Part shown: one piece after another, positions 31,580 to 40,421 of the stretch
Numbering within the stretch: the stretch's first letter is position 1
Layout: the number at the start of each line of letters is the position of its first letter
Source of the DNA: Anaerotalea alkaliphila
GTDB taxonomy: Bacteria; Bacillota; Clostridia; Lachnospirales; Vallitaleaceae
Assembly (NCBI RefSeq): GCF_010179735.1
Contig: NZ_JAAEEH010000011.1
Span: 17,462-81,461 of the forward strand
DNA: 64,000 nucleotides
Direction of reading: 5' to 3'
Made by a program: the position numbers and the translations under genes
The notes under the pieces: model-generated
The model's input: only the letters and a program-made list of their open reading frames with translations
Told to the model about the DNA's origin: nothing
The model's database searches: none

Positions 31580-32560
31580 TCACGTATTATATCGCAAGAC
31601 CCCCTGCTTGTCAAGGATATCCAGGAGCCCCTCGAAGCCTTCCATGGTCTCCACACGGTTGATTTCCGTCCGTATCCTGGCGGAGTTGCGCAGTCCCCTG
31701 GTGTACCAGGCCACGTGCTTGCGCATCTCCCGCATGGCGATCCGCTCCCCCTTGTGGTCCACCAGCAGATCCCCATGCCGGCGGACCATGGCCAGCAGGG
31801 TTTCCAGCCCCGGCCTGGGCAATAGGGTCCCATCCTCCAGGTAGGCCAGGATTTCGGTGAAGATCCAAGGGTTCCCCTTGGCCGCCCTGCCCACCATGAT
31901 GGCGTCGCAGCCGGTCTGGTCCAGGAGGGCTTTTGCCTTGGGTCCGCTGTCCACGTCCCCGTTCCCGATCACCGGGATGGAAACCGCCTCCTTCACCTGG
32001 CGTATGATGTCCCAGTCCGCCTTTCCGCTGTAGTACTGCTCCCTGGTCCGTCCATGGACGGCCACGGCGCTTGCTCCGTTGGCCTCGGCGATCCTGGCGA
32101 TCTCCACCGCGTTCACCTCGTCCGGGGAGAAGCCTTTCCGGATCTTGATGGTGACCGGCTTGTCCACCGCATCCACCAGGCTGCGCACGATCTCCCCCAC
32201 CAGCCTGGGCTTGGTCATCAGGGCCGATCCTTCCCCGTTGTTCACCACCTTGGGGACGGGACAACCCATGTTCACGTCGAACAGCGCGATGGCGGGGTTG
32301 TCGATCCTGGCGGCCATCTCCCCCAGCAGGGACGGTTCGCTGCCGAAGAGCTGGATGGCGGTGGGCTTCTCCCCGGGATGGACCACCAGCAGCTCCTGGG
32401 TGTTCTTGTTCCCATGGGAGATGGCCTTGGCGCTGACCATCTCGGAATAGACCAGCCCCGCCCCCGCCTCCCTGCAGAGCAGCCGGTAGGGCATGTCGGT
32501 GATGCCCGCCATGGGGGCCAGGAAAATGTTGTTCTCCACTTCCAGATTTCCTATTCTCAT
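31580..32560 (-). CDS. dusB: tRNA-dihydrouridine synthase DusB
   Basis: FMN- and NADPH-dependent enzyme that reduces uridine in the tRNA D-loop; 326 residues. FMN-binding TIM-barrel motifs are intact: [34 protein letters not shown] with the catalytic Cys, [16 protein letters not shown] and [23 protein letters not shown]. The ATG at 32560 is preceded by AGAGGA; an alternative GTG at 32572 overlaps the coaX stop as GTGA. The last 30 codons contain the greA promoter. Confidence 0.95.
   Translation of the reverse strand: MRIGNLEVENNIFLAPMAGITDMPYRLLCREAGAGLVYSEMVSAKAISHGNKNTQELLVVHPGEKPTAIQLFGSEPSLLGEMAARIDNPAIALFDVNMGCPVPKVVNNGEGSALMTKPRLVGEIVRSLVDAVDKPVTIKIRKGFSPDEVNAVEIARIAEANGASAVAVHGRTREQYYSGKADWDIIRQVKEAVSIPVIGNGDVDSGPKAKALLDQTGCDAIMVGRAAKGNPWIFTEILAYLEDGTLLPRPGLETLLAMVRRHGDLLVDHKGERIAMREMRKHVAWYTRGLRNSARIRTEINRVETMEGFEGLLDILDKQGVLRYNT
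31586..31614 (-). promoter_or_regulatory. Consensus promoter of greA-lysS inside dusB
   Basis: TTGACA (31614-31609), 17 bases, TATAAT (31591-31586): a perfect sigma-A consensus lying within the last codons of dusB. The transcription start would fall just after the dusB stop, about 75 bases before greA. Confidence 0.9.
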
Positions 32561-32568
32561 GGTTCCTC

Positions 32569-33336
32569 TCACTTGCAGTTCCGCAGATAGATGTGGCGGA
32601 GCCCCTTGAAGGTCAGGTCCACATCATAGATGTCGATGGCGTCCGTCTCCCCGACGATGATCCGTGCCAGACCTCCGGTGGCGATGACCTTCATCTCCCT
32701 CTCCATCTCTTCCTTCACTTTCCTGACGATGTATTCCACCTGTCCGATGTATCCGTACACCAGGCCCGCCTGCATGCTGGTCACCGTATTCTTGGCCAGG
32801 ATGCTCTCCGGCTTGCGGATTTCGATCTCCGGCAGCTTGGCCGCCTGCTCCCAAAGGGCGTTGGCGCTGATCTTGATTCCGGGGGAAGTGATCCCCACCT
32901 CGAAGACCCCGTCCCCGGATACCACATCGTAGGTGGTGGCCGTGCCGAAGTCGATGACCATGGCGGGACCTCCATATTCGTAATAGGCCCCCACCGCATC
33001 CACGATCCGGTCCGCGCCCACTTCCCTGGGGTTGTCCGTATGGATGCTGATGCCCGTCTTGATGCCGGGACCCACGATCATGGGTTCCTTGTCGAAATAC
33101 TTCCGGATCCCGTTGGTGAAGGAATACATGATGTTGGGGACCACGGAGGAAATGATAACGTCCTTGATTTGGGTCTTGTCCACGCCCCGGGCCTGCAGCA
33201 TGGCCATGATGGTGACGCCATATTCGTCCGATGTCCGGTTCTCCTTTGTCGTCATCCTGAAATTTCCGGCCAGCCGGCTCCCCTGGTAGACCCCCAGGGT
33301 GATGTTTGTGTTGCCGATGTCCACTACAAGTAGCAT
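32569..33336 (-). CDS. coaX: Type III pantothenate kinase
   Basis: First step of coenzyme A synthesis, not feedback-inhibited by CoA. The 255-residue protein has the ASKHA-fold phosphate loops [15 protein letters not shown] and [13 protein letters not shown], the [17 protein letters not shown] segment and [16 protein letters not shown] lies upstream of the ATG. Upstream is a putative pantothenate transporter S component, downstream dusB; its stop overlaps a possible dusB start. Confidence 0.97.
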   Translation of the reverse strand: MLLVVDIGNTNITLGVYQGSRLAGNFRMTTKENRTSDEYGVTIMAMLQARGVDKTQIKDVIISSVVPNIMYSFTNGIRKYFDKEPMIVGPGIKTGISIHTDNPREVGADRIVDAVGAYYEYGGPAMVIDFGTATTYDVVSGDGVFEVGITSPGIKISANALWEQAAKLPEIEIRKPESILAKNTVTSMQAGLVYGYIGQVEYIVRKVKEEMEREMKVIATGGLARIIVGETDAIDIYDVDLTFKGLRHIYLRNCK

Positions 33337-33355
33337 GCCTGCCTCCTTAGCACTG

Positions 33356-33381
33356 AAAAAGGGCTGTCCTCCAAGACAGCC
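33356..33381 (-). terminator. Hairpin terminator between the ECF S component gene and coaX
   Basis: GGCTGTC pairs with GACAGCC around TTGGAG, followed by CTTTTT on the minus strand. It would reduce read-through from the transporter gene into coaX. Confidence 0.8.
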
Positions 33382-33405
33382 GTGGGTTGATCCGTTCGTT
33401 TGCCC

Positions 33406-34002
33406 CTACCGGGACCTGTTGTAGGAAAAATACGCCAGGGATACCGCGGAGGTTAGGATTCCCGCCACCACAGCCTCCAGGATGCCGTTGGTCGTGACGA
33501 TGGCCAGGAGCATCTTCACCAGGTCGCTCTGCTGCATTCCCAGAAGCTCCAGCACTTCCCTTACCTTCACCAGATAGAGCATCCCCAGGACCAGTATGGT
33601 GTTGGTCAGGCTTCCCGCCACTCCGGCCCCGAAAGCGGCGGCGCTTTTGGCCCCACGGGCGCGGCCCAGGACCCTGGACAGGCCCGCATACGTGTAATGG
33701 GCGGCCACGCCGATGAACATCCTGGGAAAAACGGACAGCAGGGGGTTGATGAAGAGGGGGTCGATGGGGGTCACCGGACGGGTTGCCGCATGGACCAGGG
33801 AAATGATTCCCATGAAGGTTCCCATGAGGAATCCCGCCGCAGGACCCAGGATGACCCCTGTCACGATGGTGGGGATGTGTATGATCGTGGCGCTGACGGA
33901 GCCGATGGGGATGGCACCCATGGGGGTGGCGTCCAGCAAGACGGTCAGGGCCAGCATGACGCCCATCAGGGCCAGTTTCCTTGTGTCTTTCAATACCTGC
34001 AT
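33406..34002 (-). CDS. ECF transporter S component, putative pantothenate
   Basis: Vitamin-binding membrane subunit of 198 residues with six predicted membrane segments. Typical S-component features: the N-terminal segment LALMGVMLALTVLLDATPMGAIPIGSVSATIIHIPTIVTG (including the AxxxA-type helix 1) and PAAGFLMGTFMGIIS, then PLLSVFPRMFIGV. ATG 34002 with GGAGG. It has no A or T genes beside it and so should use a shared EcfAT module. Pantothenate specificity is inferred from coaX next door; PanT-like proteins have a similar helix 1-2 region, but other vitamins are possible. Confidence 0.82.
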   Translation of the reverse strand: MQVLKDTRKLALMGVMLALTVLLDATPMGAIPIGSVSATIIHIPTIVTGVILGPAAGFLMGTFMGIISLVHAATRPVTPIDPLFINPLLSVFPRMFIGVAAHYTYAGLSRVLGRARGAKSAAAFGAGVAGSLTNTILVLGMLYLVKVREVLELLGMQQSDLVKMLLAIVTTNGILEAVVAGILTSAVSLAYFSYNRSR

Positions 34003-34053
34003 GGTTCCTCCTGTTCTCATTCCCGTTGGGGGATACAAGACAATTTCCAGTTA

Positions 34054-34081
34054 ATTATAGCAGTTTTTCGGCAAAAAGCAA
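34054..34081 (-). promoter_or_regulatory. Possible promoter of the ECF S component gene
   Basis: TTGCTT (34081-34076), 16 bases, TATAAT (34059-34054). The -35 overlaps the terminator stem of the preceding gene. Confidence 0.55.
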
Positions 34082-34100
34082 GGAGCGGAAGCTCCTTGCT
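34073..34100 (-). terminator. Terminator of the birA/DUF6145-like transcript
   Basis: AGCAAGGAGC pairs with GCTCCTTGCT around TTCC and is followed by TTTTTG on the minus strand. The stem starts at the last base of the stop codon. Confidence 0.92.
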
Positions 34101-34426
34101 CAGTAGAATGCCTTGAAATAGGCCTCCAGCGATTCCCACAGCTCCCTGTAACGCCGCTGGAGCTCCTTCACCTTCAGGTGGGCCCCGATCTCGTCATAGG
34201 TGATGTCGTCCTCCTGCGCCAAGGTCTCCAGGTACAAGGTTCCTTCCGGCGAGAAGCCGACGCTGAAGATGCCGCCCATCTCTTCGGTCTGCAGCACACA
34301 GATCACCTTCAGCTCCTCCTGGACCTGGCGGGGAATCCCGTCGAAATCCTCGTTGAAATAGTACAGCTGCTCATAGCTGTTGGCAACGGCCAGCACGACC
34401 GGTTCCGCCGTCTGTTTCTCCTCCAT
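34100..34426 (-). CDS. DUF6145-like conserved protein
   Basis: Cytoplasmic protein of 108 residues without membrane segments. Features: SYEQLYYFNEDFDGIPRQVQEELKVICVL, a central acidic segment, ITYDEIGAHLKVKELQRRYRELWESLEAYFKAFY at the end. I recognise this as the DUF6145 type found in Lachnospiraceae and relatives; function unknown. The ATG at 34426 has GGGAG five bases upstream; an ATG four codons earlier overlaps the birA stop. Conserved linkage to birA could hint at a biotin or CoA-related role, but that is speculation. Confidence 0.82.
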   Translation of the reverse strand: MEEKQTAEPVVLAVANSYEQLYYFNEDFDGIPRQVQEELKVICVLQTEEMGGIFSVGFSPEGTLYLETLAQEDDITYDEIGAHLKVKELQRRYRELWESLEAYFKAFY

Positions 34427-34439
34427 ATCGTCTCCCATC

Positions 34440-35435
34440 CTATTCCGCATATCCGTACAGTCCCCGGACGGACACCTCGCCGGCCTGGACCGCGATCCTT
34501 TTCCCGTCGTCCGTGTCCACCAGCAGGGAACCGTCCTTGTCCACGCCGGCTCCCCTGCCCAGAAGGGGGGTCTGCTCCCCCAGCACCTGGACCCTGGCGC
34601 CGTTGTTGACGCAGCGGACATTGTATTCTTCCAATAAAAAGCCCAAATCCCCCCGTTCCTGGAATTCCATGTACAAGGGTTCGAACTCCTCCACCACACG
34701 GGCGGCCAGGGCGTTCCTGTCCACATCCGCTCCGCCCAGCAGGGCCAGGGACGTGGCCTTCTCCCCAAGGTCCGGGGGGAATGCCTTCTGGTTGCAGTTG
34801 ATGCCGATGCCCACCACCACCAGGTCCACATAGTCCGGCTCGGCCGTCATTTCGGTAAGGATGCCGCAGAGCTTCTTGCCGTCCGCCACCAGGTCGTTGG
34901 GCCATTTGATTCCTACGCCGATCCCCAGGGAGTCGATGGCCCGGGCGGCCGCCAGCCCCGCCACCAGCGTCAGCATGGCCGCCTTCTGGGGCAGGATGGC
35001 GGGCCGCAACAGGAAGCTCATGTAGATCCCCTCCCCCTGTCCGGAGAGCCAGGCCCTGCCCCTCCGTCCCTTGCCGGCGGTCTGTTCCTCGGACAGGACC
35101 AGCCCCTCCCAGGTCCTGTCCTGGGCGGCCAGCCGCTTGGCTTCCCCGTTGGTTGAATCCACCGTGGGATACACCCGCACATCCCGGAAGCGGGATTCCG
35201 GAGGGATCCTGTTTTGGATTTCCGCCGTGCTTAGGGCTCCCGAGGTGGACAGGAGCCGGTAGCCCTTGTTGCTCACCGATTCGATGGCGCAGCCTTCCTC
35301 CTTCAGGCTGCGAATCCGCTTCCACACCGCCGTGCGGGAAATCCCCAGCCTGCGGCTGATCTCCTCGCCGGAGATGAAGCCTTCGGCTTCCAGCAGGATC
35401 CCCAGCAGCTGTTCTTGCCTCTTGTCTCCTTCCAT
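34440..35435 (-). CDS. birA: Biotin--[acetyl-CoA-carboxylase] ligase / biotin operon repressor
   Basis: Attaches biotin to carboxylase carrier domains and probably represses biotin genes. The 331-residue protein has an N-terminal winged helix (GEEISRRLGISRTAVWKRIRSLKEEG) and the ligase core with STNGEAKRLA, the biotinyl-AMP loop AGKGRRGRAWLS, MSFLLRP, GIKWPNDLVADGKKLCGIL and a C-terminal SH3-like domain. It is therefore the bifunctional class. It follows the amidase start region with three bases between the genes. Confidence 0.97.
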   Translation of the reverse strand: MEGDKRQEQLLGILLEAEGFISGEEISRRLGISRTAVWKRIRSLKEEGCAIESVSNKGYRLLSTSGALSTAEIQNRIPPESRFRDVRVYPTVDSTNGEAKRLAAQDRTWEGLVLSEEQTAGKGRRGRAWLSGQGEGIYMSFLLRPAILPQKAAMLTLVAGLAAARAIDSLGIGVGIKWPNDLVADGKKLCGILTEMTAEPDYVDLVVVGIGINCNQKAFPPDLGEKATSLALLGGADVDRNALAARVVEEFEPLYMEFQERGDLGFLLEEYNVRCVNNGARVQVLGEQTPLLGRGAGVDKDGSLLVDTDDGKRIAVQAGEVSVRGLYGYAE

Positions 35436-35438
35436 CGC

Positions 35439-37691
35439 CTACCTCCCTGTGGGGAAGCGGACGAACACCTTCTCCGCAGCCTCGAACATGGCCGCCGCCG
35501 CTTTCTTCTGGAAGGAGGCGTCCACCAGCTTGGACAGGTCCGCCGCGTTGCTCATGAAGCCGATCTCCAGGAGGACCGCCGGCATCTTGGTGTTCCGCAG
35601 CACATACAGCCCTTCCCGGGACTTCAGCCCCCGGTTCGCCATTCCTGTGGCGGGGACCAGGTTGTCCTGGAAGATCCTGGCCGCCGCGATGGAGCTCATG
35701 ACGTCGACAGTCCCCCCGGGCATGTACAGGGTCTCCAGACCGTTCACGGAAGAGGAGCTGGTCGCGTTGTTGTGGATGCTGATGAACAGGTCCGCCCCCA
35801 CGGTGTTGGCCAGGTCCGCCCTGTATTGCAGGGTCTTGTACACGTCCGTCGTCCGGGTGTAGTAGACCTTGTAGTCGCCGGAGGCGTCGAAATGCGCCTT
35901 CAGGTACAGGGCCATGGAAAGGTTCAGCGCCTTCTCCTTCACGCTGCCTGCGGTGGCACCGGGGTCGCTGCCTCCATGGCCTGCGTCCACGACGACAATC
36001 CGGCTGTAAAGCTCCCTGGGTTTGTACCCCTTCAGCTGGTAGCCGTCCTCCGCTTCTTCCAAACGGAATTCGTAGTATTCCTTCTGCCGCACCACGATGT
36101 TGGTCCTGCCTGCGCTGTCCTGGACCAGTTCGATGCTGCCTACGGAGCTGTCGTTGATGGCCAGGTCTCCAGCCCCGAACACTTGGGAATAGTCCCCCGG
36201 CAGGACCACGGTGAACTTCCCGTCCTCATAGTCGTCCACATACCGTACGCCGGCAAGGTCGATGGAGTTGCTCCTGGCGCCCAAGCCGATGAGGGGGTTC
36301 TTGCCGCTGCTGGTGTACTGGACGTTGGTCAGGGTGGAGGCCATGAACTGGATCAGGGTCGTGGACCCGTTCCGGGTCACGGTATAGTCCGCGGTACCGT
36401 CCATCACCGCCACGATGCGGGTGGTGGTTTCAGTGAACTGGTCCGTGCGGATGCCCAGCACGAACTGTCCCTGGGCCTGGGCCTCCTGCTTGCCGATGGC
36501 GCTCTTGGTCCCGGTCAGGTCGAAGACGATCCTGTCCGGGCCGGAAAGCCGGAAGGAATCCACTCCTGTGGGGGCCATGCCCTCCACCTGGATGTAGTCC
36601 CCCTTGTCGTTCTGTCCCAGCACGATGCGGTTGATGGCCTTGGGCGCAAATTCCACCACCAGGGTCTTCCTGTCTGCGCTCAGGGACAAGGTGCAGACCT
36701 GCGCGTTCTCCTTCAGGTCGAAGACCATCCGGGTGGTCGGCGGTGTTTCCGCGTACTGGCTTGTCCGGATGGCGGTCGCCACCGGATTGTCCCCGTAGCT
36801 CCGGTTGCCCAGGGCGTTCTTCGCCTGGACCACATCCAGCACCACCTTCTTGTCCAGCACCAGGTGGTCCACCCGGGAAATGGGGCCGTCCGCCCGGACC
36901 TCGAAACGGGGCTTCCCGTCCTTGAGGCTGTATTCCACCGCCTGGAGCTCCACCGGATCCAGCTCCCTGGCTTCCAGTCCGGATTCCACGGAGGGCCTGT
37001 CTACGGAAGGTGCCGCCGTTCCCGTCCCCGCGCTCCAGATGACCGGTGCCTGGAGGAGGGCTGTGGGCAGGCTTCTATGCGCCCCGTCCGCCACCAGGAC
37101 CGGCGGGTCCCCCGCTCCGTCGCCCGCCACCACCGGGCTTTCCGGCGCAGGTGCAGGCTCTGGTTCGGGGACCGGAGGGGTGATGCCGGCGGTATAGGTC
37201 CCCGGGTCCCAGGACACTGCATGGCCCAGCTGCTCGGATACGAACCGCAGGGGGATCATGGTCTTGCCCGAACCCGGCTTGGCGGGGTCGCTCACATCCT
37301 GGACCAGCTTCGGCGCCACATCCAGCTTCTGGGGCTTGCCGTCCACGTAGGCGGTGGTGCTGTCGATGGCCATCACGATGGTGGTGCTTCCATAGGTGAC
37401 GGTGGCTTCCTTCTTGTCCGCATTCCAGGCCACCTTGGCGCCGAAACCGTCGCTTTCGAAGACCTCCCGCAGGGGCACCAGCGTCCTTCCGTCCAGGATG
37501 ATGGCCGGCATGTCCCCCGTGGGGATGTCCTTTCCTGCGACCTGGACCGTCACCGTCCGGGCGGAATAGGCCTGGACCACCCCATCCATCTTGATCTTGA
37601 AACCGGGGCGGACTTCACCTCCCGATACCGGCTGCAGCGTTCCCAGCAGCATGCAAAATACCAAAAGCCAGATCATCGGCGCTCTTCTCAT
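35439..37691 (-). CDS. Secreted N-acetylmuramoyl-L-alanine amidase with copper-amine-oxidase-N and AMIN domains
   Basis: Peptidoglycan hydrolase of 750 residues. Signal peptide (1-24), copper amine oxidase N-terminal-like domain (about 30-165: ILDGRTLVPLREVFESDGFGAKVAWNADKKEATV and MIPLRFVSEQLGHAVSWDPG), a Pro/Glu linker, two to three AMIN-like beta domains (about 235-510, with VFDLKENAQVCTLSLSADRKTLVVEF), then Amidase_3 (about 530-745). Zinc and catalytic residues are visible in VVVDAGHGGSDPGATAG, ETLYMPGG, SIHNNAT and VLLEIGFMSN. AMIN and Cu-oxidase-N modules likely target the wall. Stop is three bases before birA. Confidence 0.95.
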   Translation of the reverse strand: MRRAPMIWLLVFCMLLGTLQPVSGGEVRPGFKIKMDGVVQAYSARTVTVQVAGKDIPTGDMPAIILDGRTLVPLREVFESDGFGAKVAWNADKKEATVTYGSTTIVMAIDSTTAYVDGKPQKLDVAPKLVQDVSDPAKPGSGKTMIPLRFVSEQLGHAVSWDPGTYTAGITPPVPEPEPAPAPESPVVAGDGAGDPPVLVADGAHRSLPTALLQAPVIWSAGTGTAAPSVDRPSVESGLEARELDPVELQAVEYSLKDGKPRFEVRADGPISRVDHLVLDKKVVLDVVQAKNALGNRSYGDNPVATAIRTSQYAETPPTTRMVFDLKENAQVCTLSLSADRKTLVVEFAPKAINRIVLGQNDKGDYIQVEGMAPTGVDSFRLSGPDRIVFDLTGTKSAIGKQEAQAQGQFVLGIRTDQFTETTTRIVAVMDGTADYTVTRNGSTTLIQFMASTLTNVQYTSSGKNPLIGLGARSNSIDLAGVRYVDDYEDGKFTVVLPGDYSQVFGAGDLAINDSSVGSIELVQDSAGRTNIVVRQKEYYEFRLEEAEDGYQLKGYKPRELYSRIVVVDAGHGGSDPGATAGSVKEKALNLSMALYLKAHFDASGDYKVYYTRTTDVYKTLQYRADLANTVGADLFISIHNNATSSSSVNGLETLYMPGGTVDVMSSIAAARIFQDNLVPATGMANRGLKSREGLYVLRNTKMPAVLLEIGFMSNAADLSKLVDASFQKKAAAAMFEAAEKVFVRFPTGR

Positions 37692-37749
37692 GGGTCTGTT
37701 GCTCCTTTCCTTCCTGGATTTCCTATGACTTCCTGTTTATGATTATAAC

Positions 37750-37779
37750 AAAAAAAGCCACCGACCTAAAGGCTGTGGC
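37750..37779 (-). terminator. Terminator upstream of the amidase gene
   Basis: GCCAC..GCC pairs with GGT..GTGGC around TTTA, followed by seven T residues on the minus strand. It ends the transcript of the Gx transporter gene. A TATAAT (37747-37742) directly downstream may start the amidase transcript, with no good -35. Confidence 0.8.
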
Positions 37780-37820
37780 CCTTTTGTAACCAAACCGTAA
37801 TATAGGTATCTTCGCCTCCC

Positions 37821-38345
37821 TCACTTGAACAGCCGGGAGGGGAGCTTCTGGACATGGTTGTAGAAATAGAGGGCTGTGAAGCCGGTCAGGAGCCCTGTGG
37901 CCGTCCCCGCCACCAGCAGGTAGGGCAACAGGTGCAGGGGCACCGCCAGGCTGCCGGTCAGCACTCCCAGCACCAGCGCCTGCCCCAGGTTGTGGAAGGC
38001 GGCCCCGAAGACGCTCACCCCCACCATGCTGAAATGCCGGCGGAAGAAGCGCACCAGGAGGTACATGGCCAGGAAGCTCAGCATCCCTCCGGAAAGGCTG
38101 TAGAGGAAGCTCACGCCCGTCCCCGCGAAGAAGGCGGTCATGGCCACCCGCAACAGCACGATGGTCATCACCTCCCGGAAGCCGAACATGTAGACGGCCA
38201 TCAGCGTGATGATGTTCGCCAGTCCCAGCTTGATGCCCGGAAAGGAAAAGTTCATGGGGATAAGGCGCTCGAAATACCCCAGGACCAGGGCGGCACTGAC
38301 CAGCATCCCGATCAGCACCAGCCTCTTGTTATTGTGCGACGGCAT
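37821..38345 (-). CDS. Gx transporter family protein (HppS/heptaprenyl-synthase component I-like)
   Basis: Polytopic membrane protein of 174 residues related to ECF S components. Motifs FPGIKLGLANIITL, FREVMTIVLLRVAMTAFFAGT and SLSGGMLSFLAMYLL are those of the Gx transporter family (Pfam Hpre_diP_synt_I). Six membrane segments. It overlaps the NusG-II gene by 17 bases; the two are often paired in Clostridia near redox or quinone genes. Substrate unknown. Confidence 0.9.
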   Translation of the reverse strand: MPSHNNKRLVLIGMLVSAALVLGYFERLIPMNFSFPGIKLGLANIITLMAVYMFGFREVMTIVLLRVAMTAFFAGTGVSFLYSLSGGMLSFLAMYLLVRFFRRHFSMVGVSVFGAAFHNLGQALVLGVLTGSLAVPLHLLPYLLVAGTATGLLTGFTALYFYNHVQKLPSRLFK

Positions 38346-38709
38346 CCACTTCCCCCCCTTCCCCGCTGCGTCCCCGGATCTCCAAGGTGACCCGGTAGGG
38401 CAGGCAGACTACGGATTCCCCGGGCCTGGAGATGGCCCTGGTCCGGACGCAGATCTGGTCCCTGCAGTCCGCATCCGTGATGCTGGCCTCCCCACCTTCG
38501 ATGTGGACCACATTGTATCCATGCTCCGTAAGCAGGCGCTCTTCGTGATCCTCTTCCAGGGGAAGGGTCTTCACTTCTTTTCCGTCCACCTTGACCACGA
38601 CCTGCATGGCCAGTCCCTGGACTTGTGTCGTCCTAACCAGGTTGAAGGCCCCGAGGGCGATTGCCAGCCCCAGGACCCCCACCAGAAGGAACCAGTCGTT
38701 CCTTACCAT
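38329..38709 (-). CDS. NusG domain II-containing exported protein
   Basis: 126 residues: an N-terminal membrane anchor (WFLLVGVLGLAIALGAFNLV) followed by a NusG-II beta domain (about 35-115, VVVKVDGKEVKTLPLEED, YNVVHIEGGEASITDADCRDQICVRTRAIS, ESVVCLPYRVTLEI) with Cys residues in the conserved DCxDQxC pattern. This family is not the elongation factor. Overlap with the Gx transporter gene shows coupled expression. Function unknown; the Cys pattern suggests a redox or metal role outside the membrane. Confidence 0.9.
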   Translation of the reverse strand: MVRNDWFLLVGVLGLAIALGAFNLVRTTQVQGLAMQVVVKVDGKEVKTLPLEEDHEERLLTEHGYNVVHIEGGEASITDADCRDQICVRTRAISRPGESVVCLPYRVTLEIRGRSGEGGEVDAVAQ

Positions 38710-38740
38710 CTTGATTCCACCTTTTCCCAGAATTCTTTCT

Positions 38741-38778
38741 TAATTGTCGCTTGCGCTAATTGTCGCTTGCGCTAATTG
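38741..38778. repeat. 16-bp tandem repeat at the end of the protease gene
   Basis: The unit taattgtcgcttgcgc occurs twice head to tail (38741-38756 and 38757-38772) with a partial third copy (taattg, 38773-38778) that contains the protease stop codon and last Asn codon. The unit is partly self-complementary (gcgcaagcg-like). Confidence 0.9.
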
Positions 38779-40421
38779 GTGAAGGCTTTCAGGCAGACGT
38801 TGCTCCCCAGGGCGGTTTCCGTCCTGTCCCAGGACTTGCCGTCCACGCTCATGTAACCTTCCCCGTCCCAGATCTCCACATCCCCCAGCCAGCTCACTTC
38901 CCGGCGGTATTCCGCCGCCACCGGCAGCTTGGAGCCCGGCGTGGTGAGCTTCACCACCACGGCGAACTTGCCTTCCACCTGCACCGTACGGGGGAAACGG
39001 ATGGTGTGGTATCCTCCGTGCTTCAGGGTCCCGTTGGCTACGAACACCCGCTTCTCGAAATCCTTCACGCCCCTGAATTCAGGCACATGGTACACTTCGT
39101 AGTAGGAATCGGGCCCTGTGGCGTAGAAGGAAACGGCCGACAGGATTTCGGCCCCTTGGGTTTCGTATGCGTTGGCGAAATAGGCCGTATCCGTCCCGTA
39201 GCCGATCCGCCCCACCCATCCCAGGAGGTCCGTCTGGTGGATCCTCTTGAAGTTGTCCGGGCTCTCCAGTCCGCTGTAGACGATGTTGTCCTTCCCGATG
39301 TGCAGGTCCTCATAGGAGACGTGGAAATACCCCCCGTCCCCGAAACCGGGGCCGAAGCTGTTCTTGCACAGGTAGGCCCCGTCCCTTGCAGGCGGGTGGT
39401 TGAAATTCTGCCTGGGGTAGGCGTCGTCCCAGCCTACGATGACCACATTGTGGTTGATGTTCTCCAGGCCCACATACCGGTAGGCGCCCAGCTCCGCATT
39501 GTAGTACTTCTCCATTTCCTCTTTGGATCCGTAGGTGAAGCGCATGGATGTCTGGACCCCTCCATGCAGCAGGATGGCTTCCTTGATGCCCGCATGGTCC
39601 TTGTCCGGAATCACCAGGGCCTCCTGCAGGTGCCGCACGGCCTTCAGGTCCTCCCGGACCACCCCGTCCCCGAAGGGGTCGTCCTTTTCCAGGACCGGTC
39701 CGGACCAGCGGGCCAGATAGGCCAGGGATACCCGGTAGTCCCCCCCTTCCGCCTGGGAAAGGTTGTAGCCGTGGGACAAACTCATGTTGTCCTCGGAAAA
39801 ATCATAGGGCAGCCGGGGCATCAGCACCGATTCCATGGAGGCCACGGCCGCAAAGGCCCAGCAGGCTCCGCTGTCCTGCTGGTTCTTGACGGAGGTGGTC
39901 TTGTTGAAGTTCCGCAGGTCGTACTTCTCCGGAATCCGGACCACCGGGTTTGCCGGCCCTCCGGTGCTGATCCGGACCGTGCTTGTAGCGGCGGTCCAGG
40001 CGACCTGGGCTCCGAAAGCCTCCAGCACCGCCCGGATCGGAAGATAGACCCGGTTCTCCCGGATCACCGCGGCCGTGTCGATGGTCTGGGGGGTTCCGTT
40101 CCTGTAGATGGTCCTGCTTCCCACCGGAACCAGCACCGTCACGCCGTCCTTGGCCACCGTGGCCTGCCTCCGGCTGTTGTCCCATTCCACCTTCGCGCCG
40201 AACATCTCCATGGTCAGGCGCAAGGGGGCCTGGACCCGGTTGTTCCCGTCCAGGAAGGGGCTTCCGTAATCCCCGAAATACTCGATGGGCCGGCCGTCCA
40301 GAAGGACGGACACCGCCATGCTGGACCCGTTGCTGTCCGGCTTGAAGCCAAAGAGCAGGACCAGCGCCAGCACCAGGGCCAGGAGCTTGTGTAGCGGGGT
40401 GAACCCTTCACGCATGCCCAT
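38772..40421 (-). CDS. Secreted papain-like (C1) cysteine peptidase with copper-amine-oxidase-N domain
   Basis: Extracellular protease of 549 residues. Signal peptide (1-27), copper amine oxidase N-terminal-like domain (about 30-135: QAPLRLTMEMFGAKVEWDNSRRQATV, YLPIRAVLEAFGAQVAW), C1 peptidase domain (about 145-390) with the catalytic Cys in QQDSGACWAFAAVASMES, His in NINHNVVIVGWDD and Asn in CKNSFGPGFGDGGYF, then a lectin-like beta domain (about 400-545). Start at 40421 (MGMREGF) with AAAGGGGGG seven bases upstream, overlapping the methyltransferase gene by 14 bases. Papain-like proteins with this targeting module are known from SLH-type Clostridia; substrate unknown. Confidence 0.92.
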   Translation of the reverse strand: MGMREGFTPLHKLLALVLALVLLFGFKPDSNGSSMAVSVLLDGRPIEYFGDYGSPFLDGNNRVQAPLRLTMEMFGAKVEWDNSRRQATVAKDGVTVLVPVGSRTIYRNGTPQTIDTAAVIRENRVYLPIRAVLEAFGAQVAWTAATSTVRISTGGPANPVVRIPEKYDLRNFNKTTSVKNQQDSGACWAFAAVASMESVLMPRLPYDFSEDNMSLSHGYNLSQAEGGDYRVSLAYLARWSGPVLEKDDPFGDGVVREDLKAVRHLQEALVIPDKDHAGIKEAILLHGGVQTSMRFTYGSKEEMEKYYNAELGAYRYVGLENINHNVVIVGWDDAYPRQNFNHPPARDGAYLCKNSFGPGFGDGGYFHVSYEDLHIGKDNIVYSGLESPDNFKRIHQTDLLGWVGRIGYGTDTAYFANAYETQGAEILSAVSFYATGPDSYYEVYHVPEFRGVKDFEKRVFVANGTLKHGGYHTIRFPRTVQVEGKFAVVVKLTTPGSKLPVAAEYRREVSWLGDVEIWDGEGYMSVDGKSWDRTETALGSNVCLKAFTN

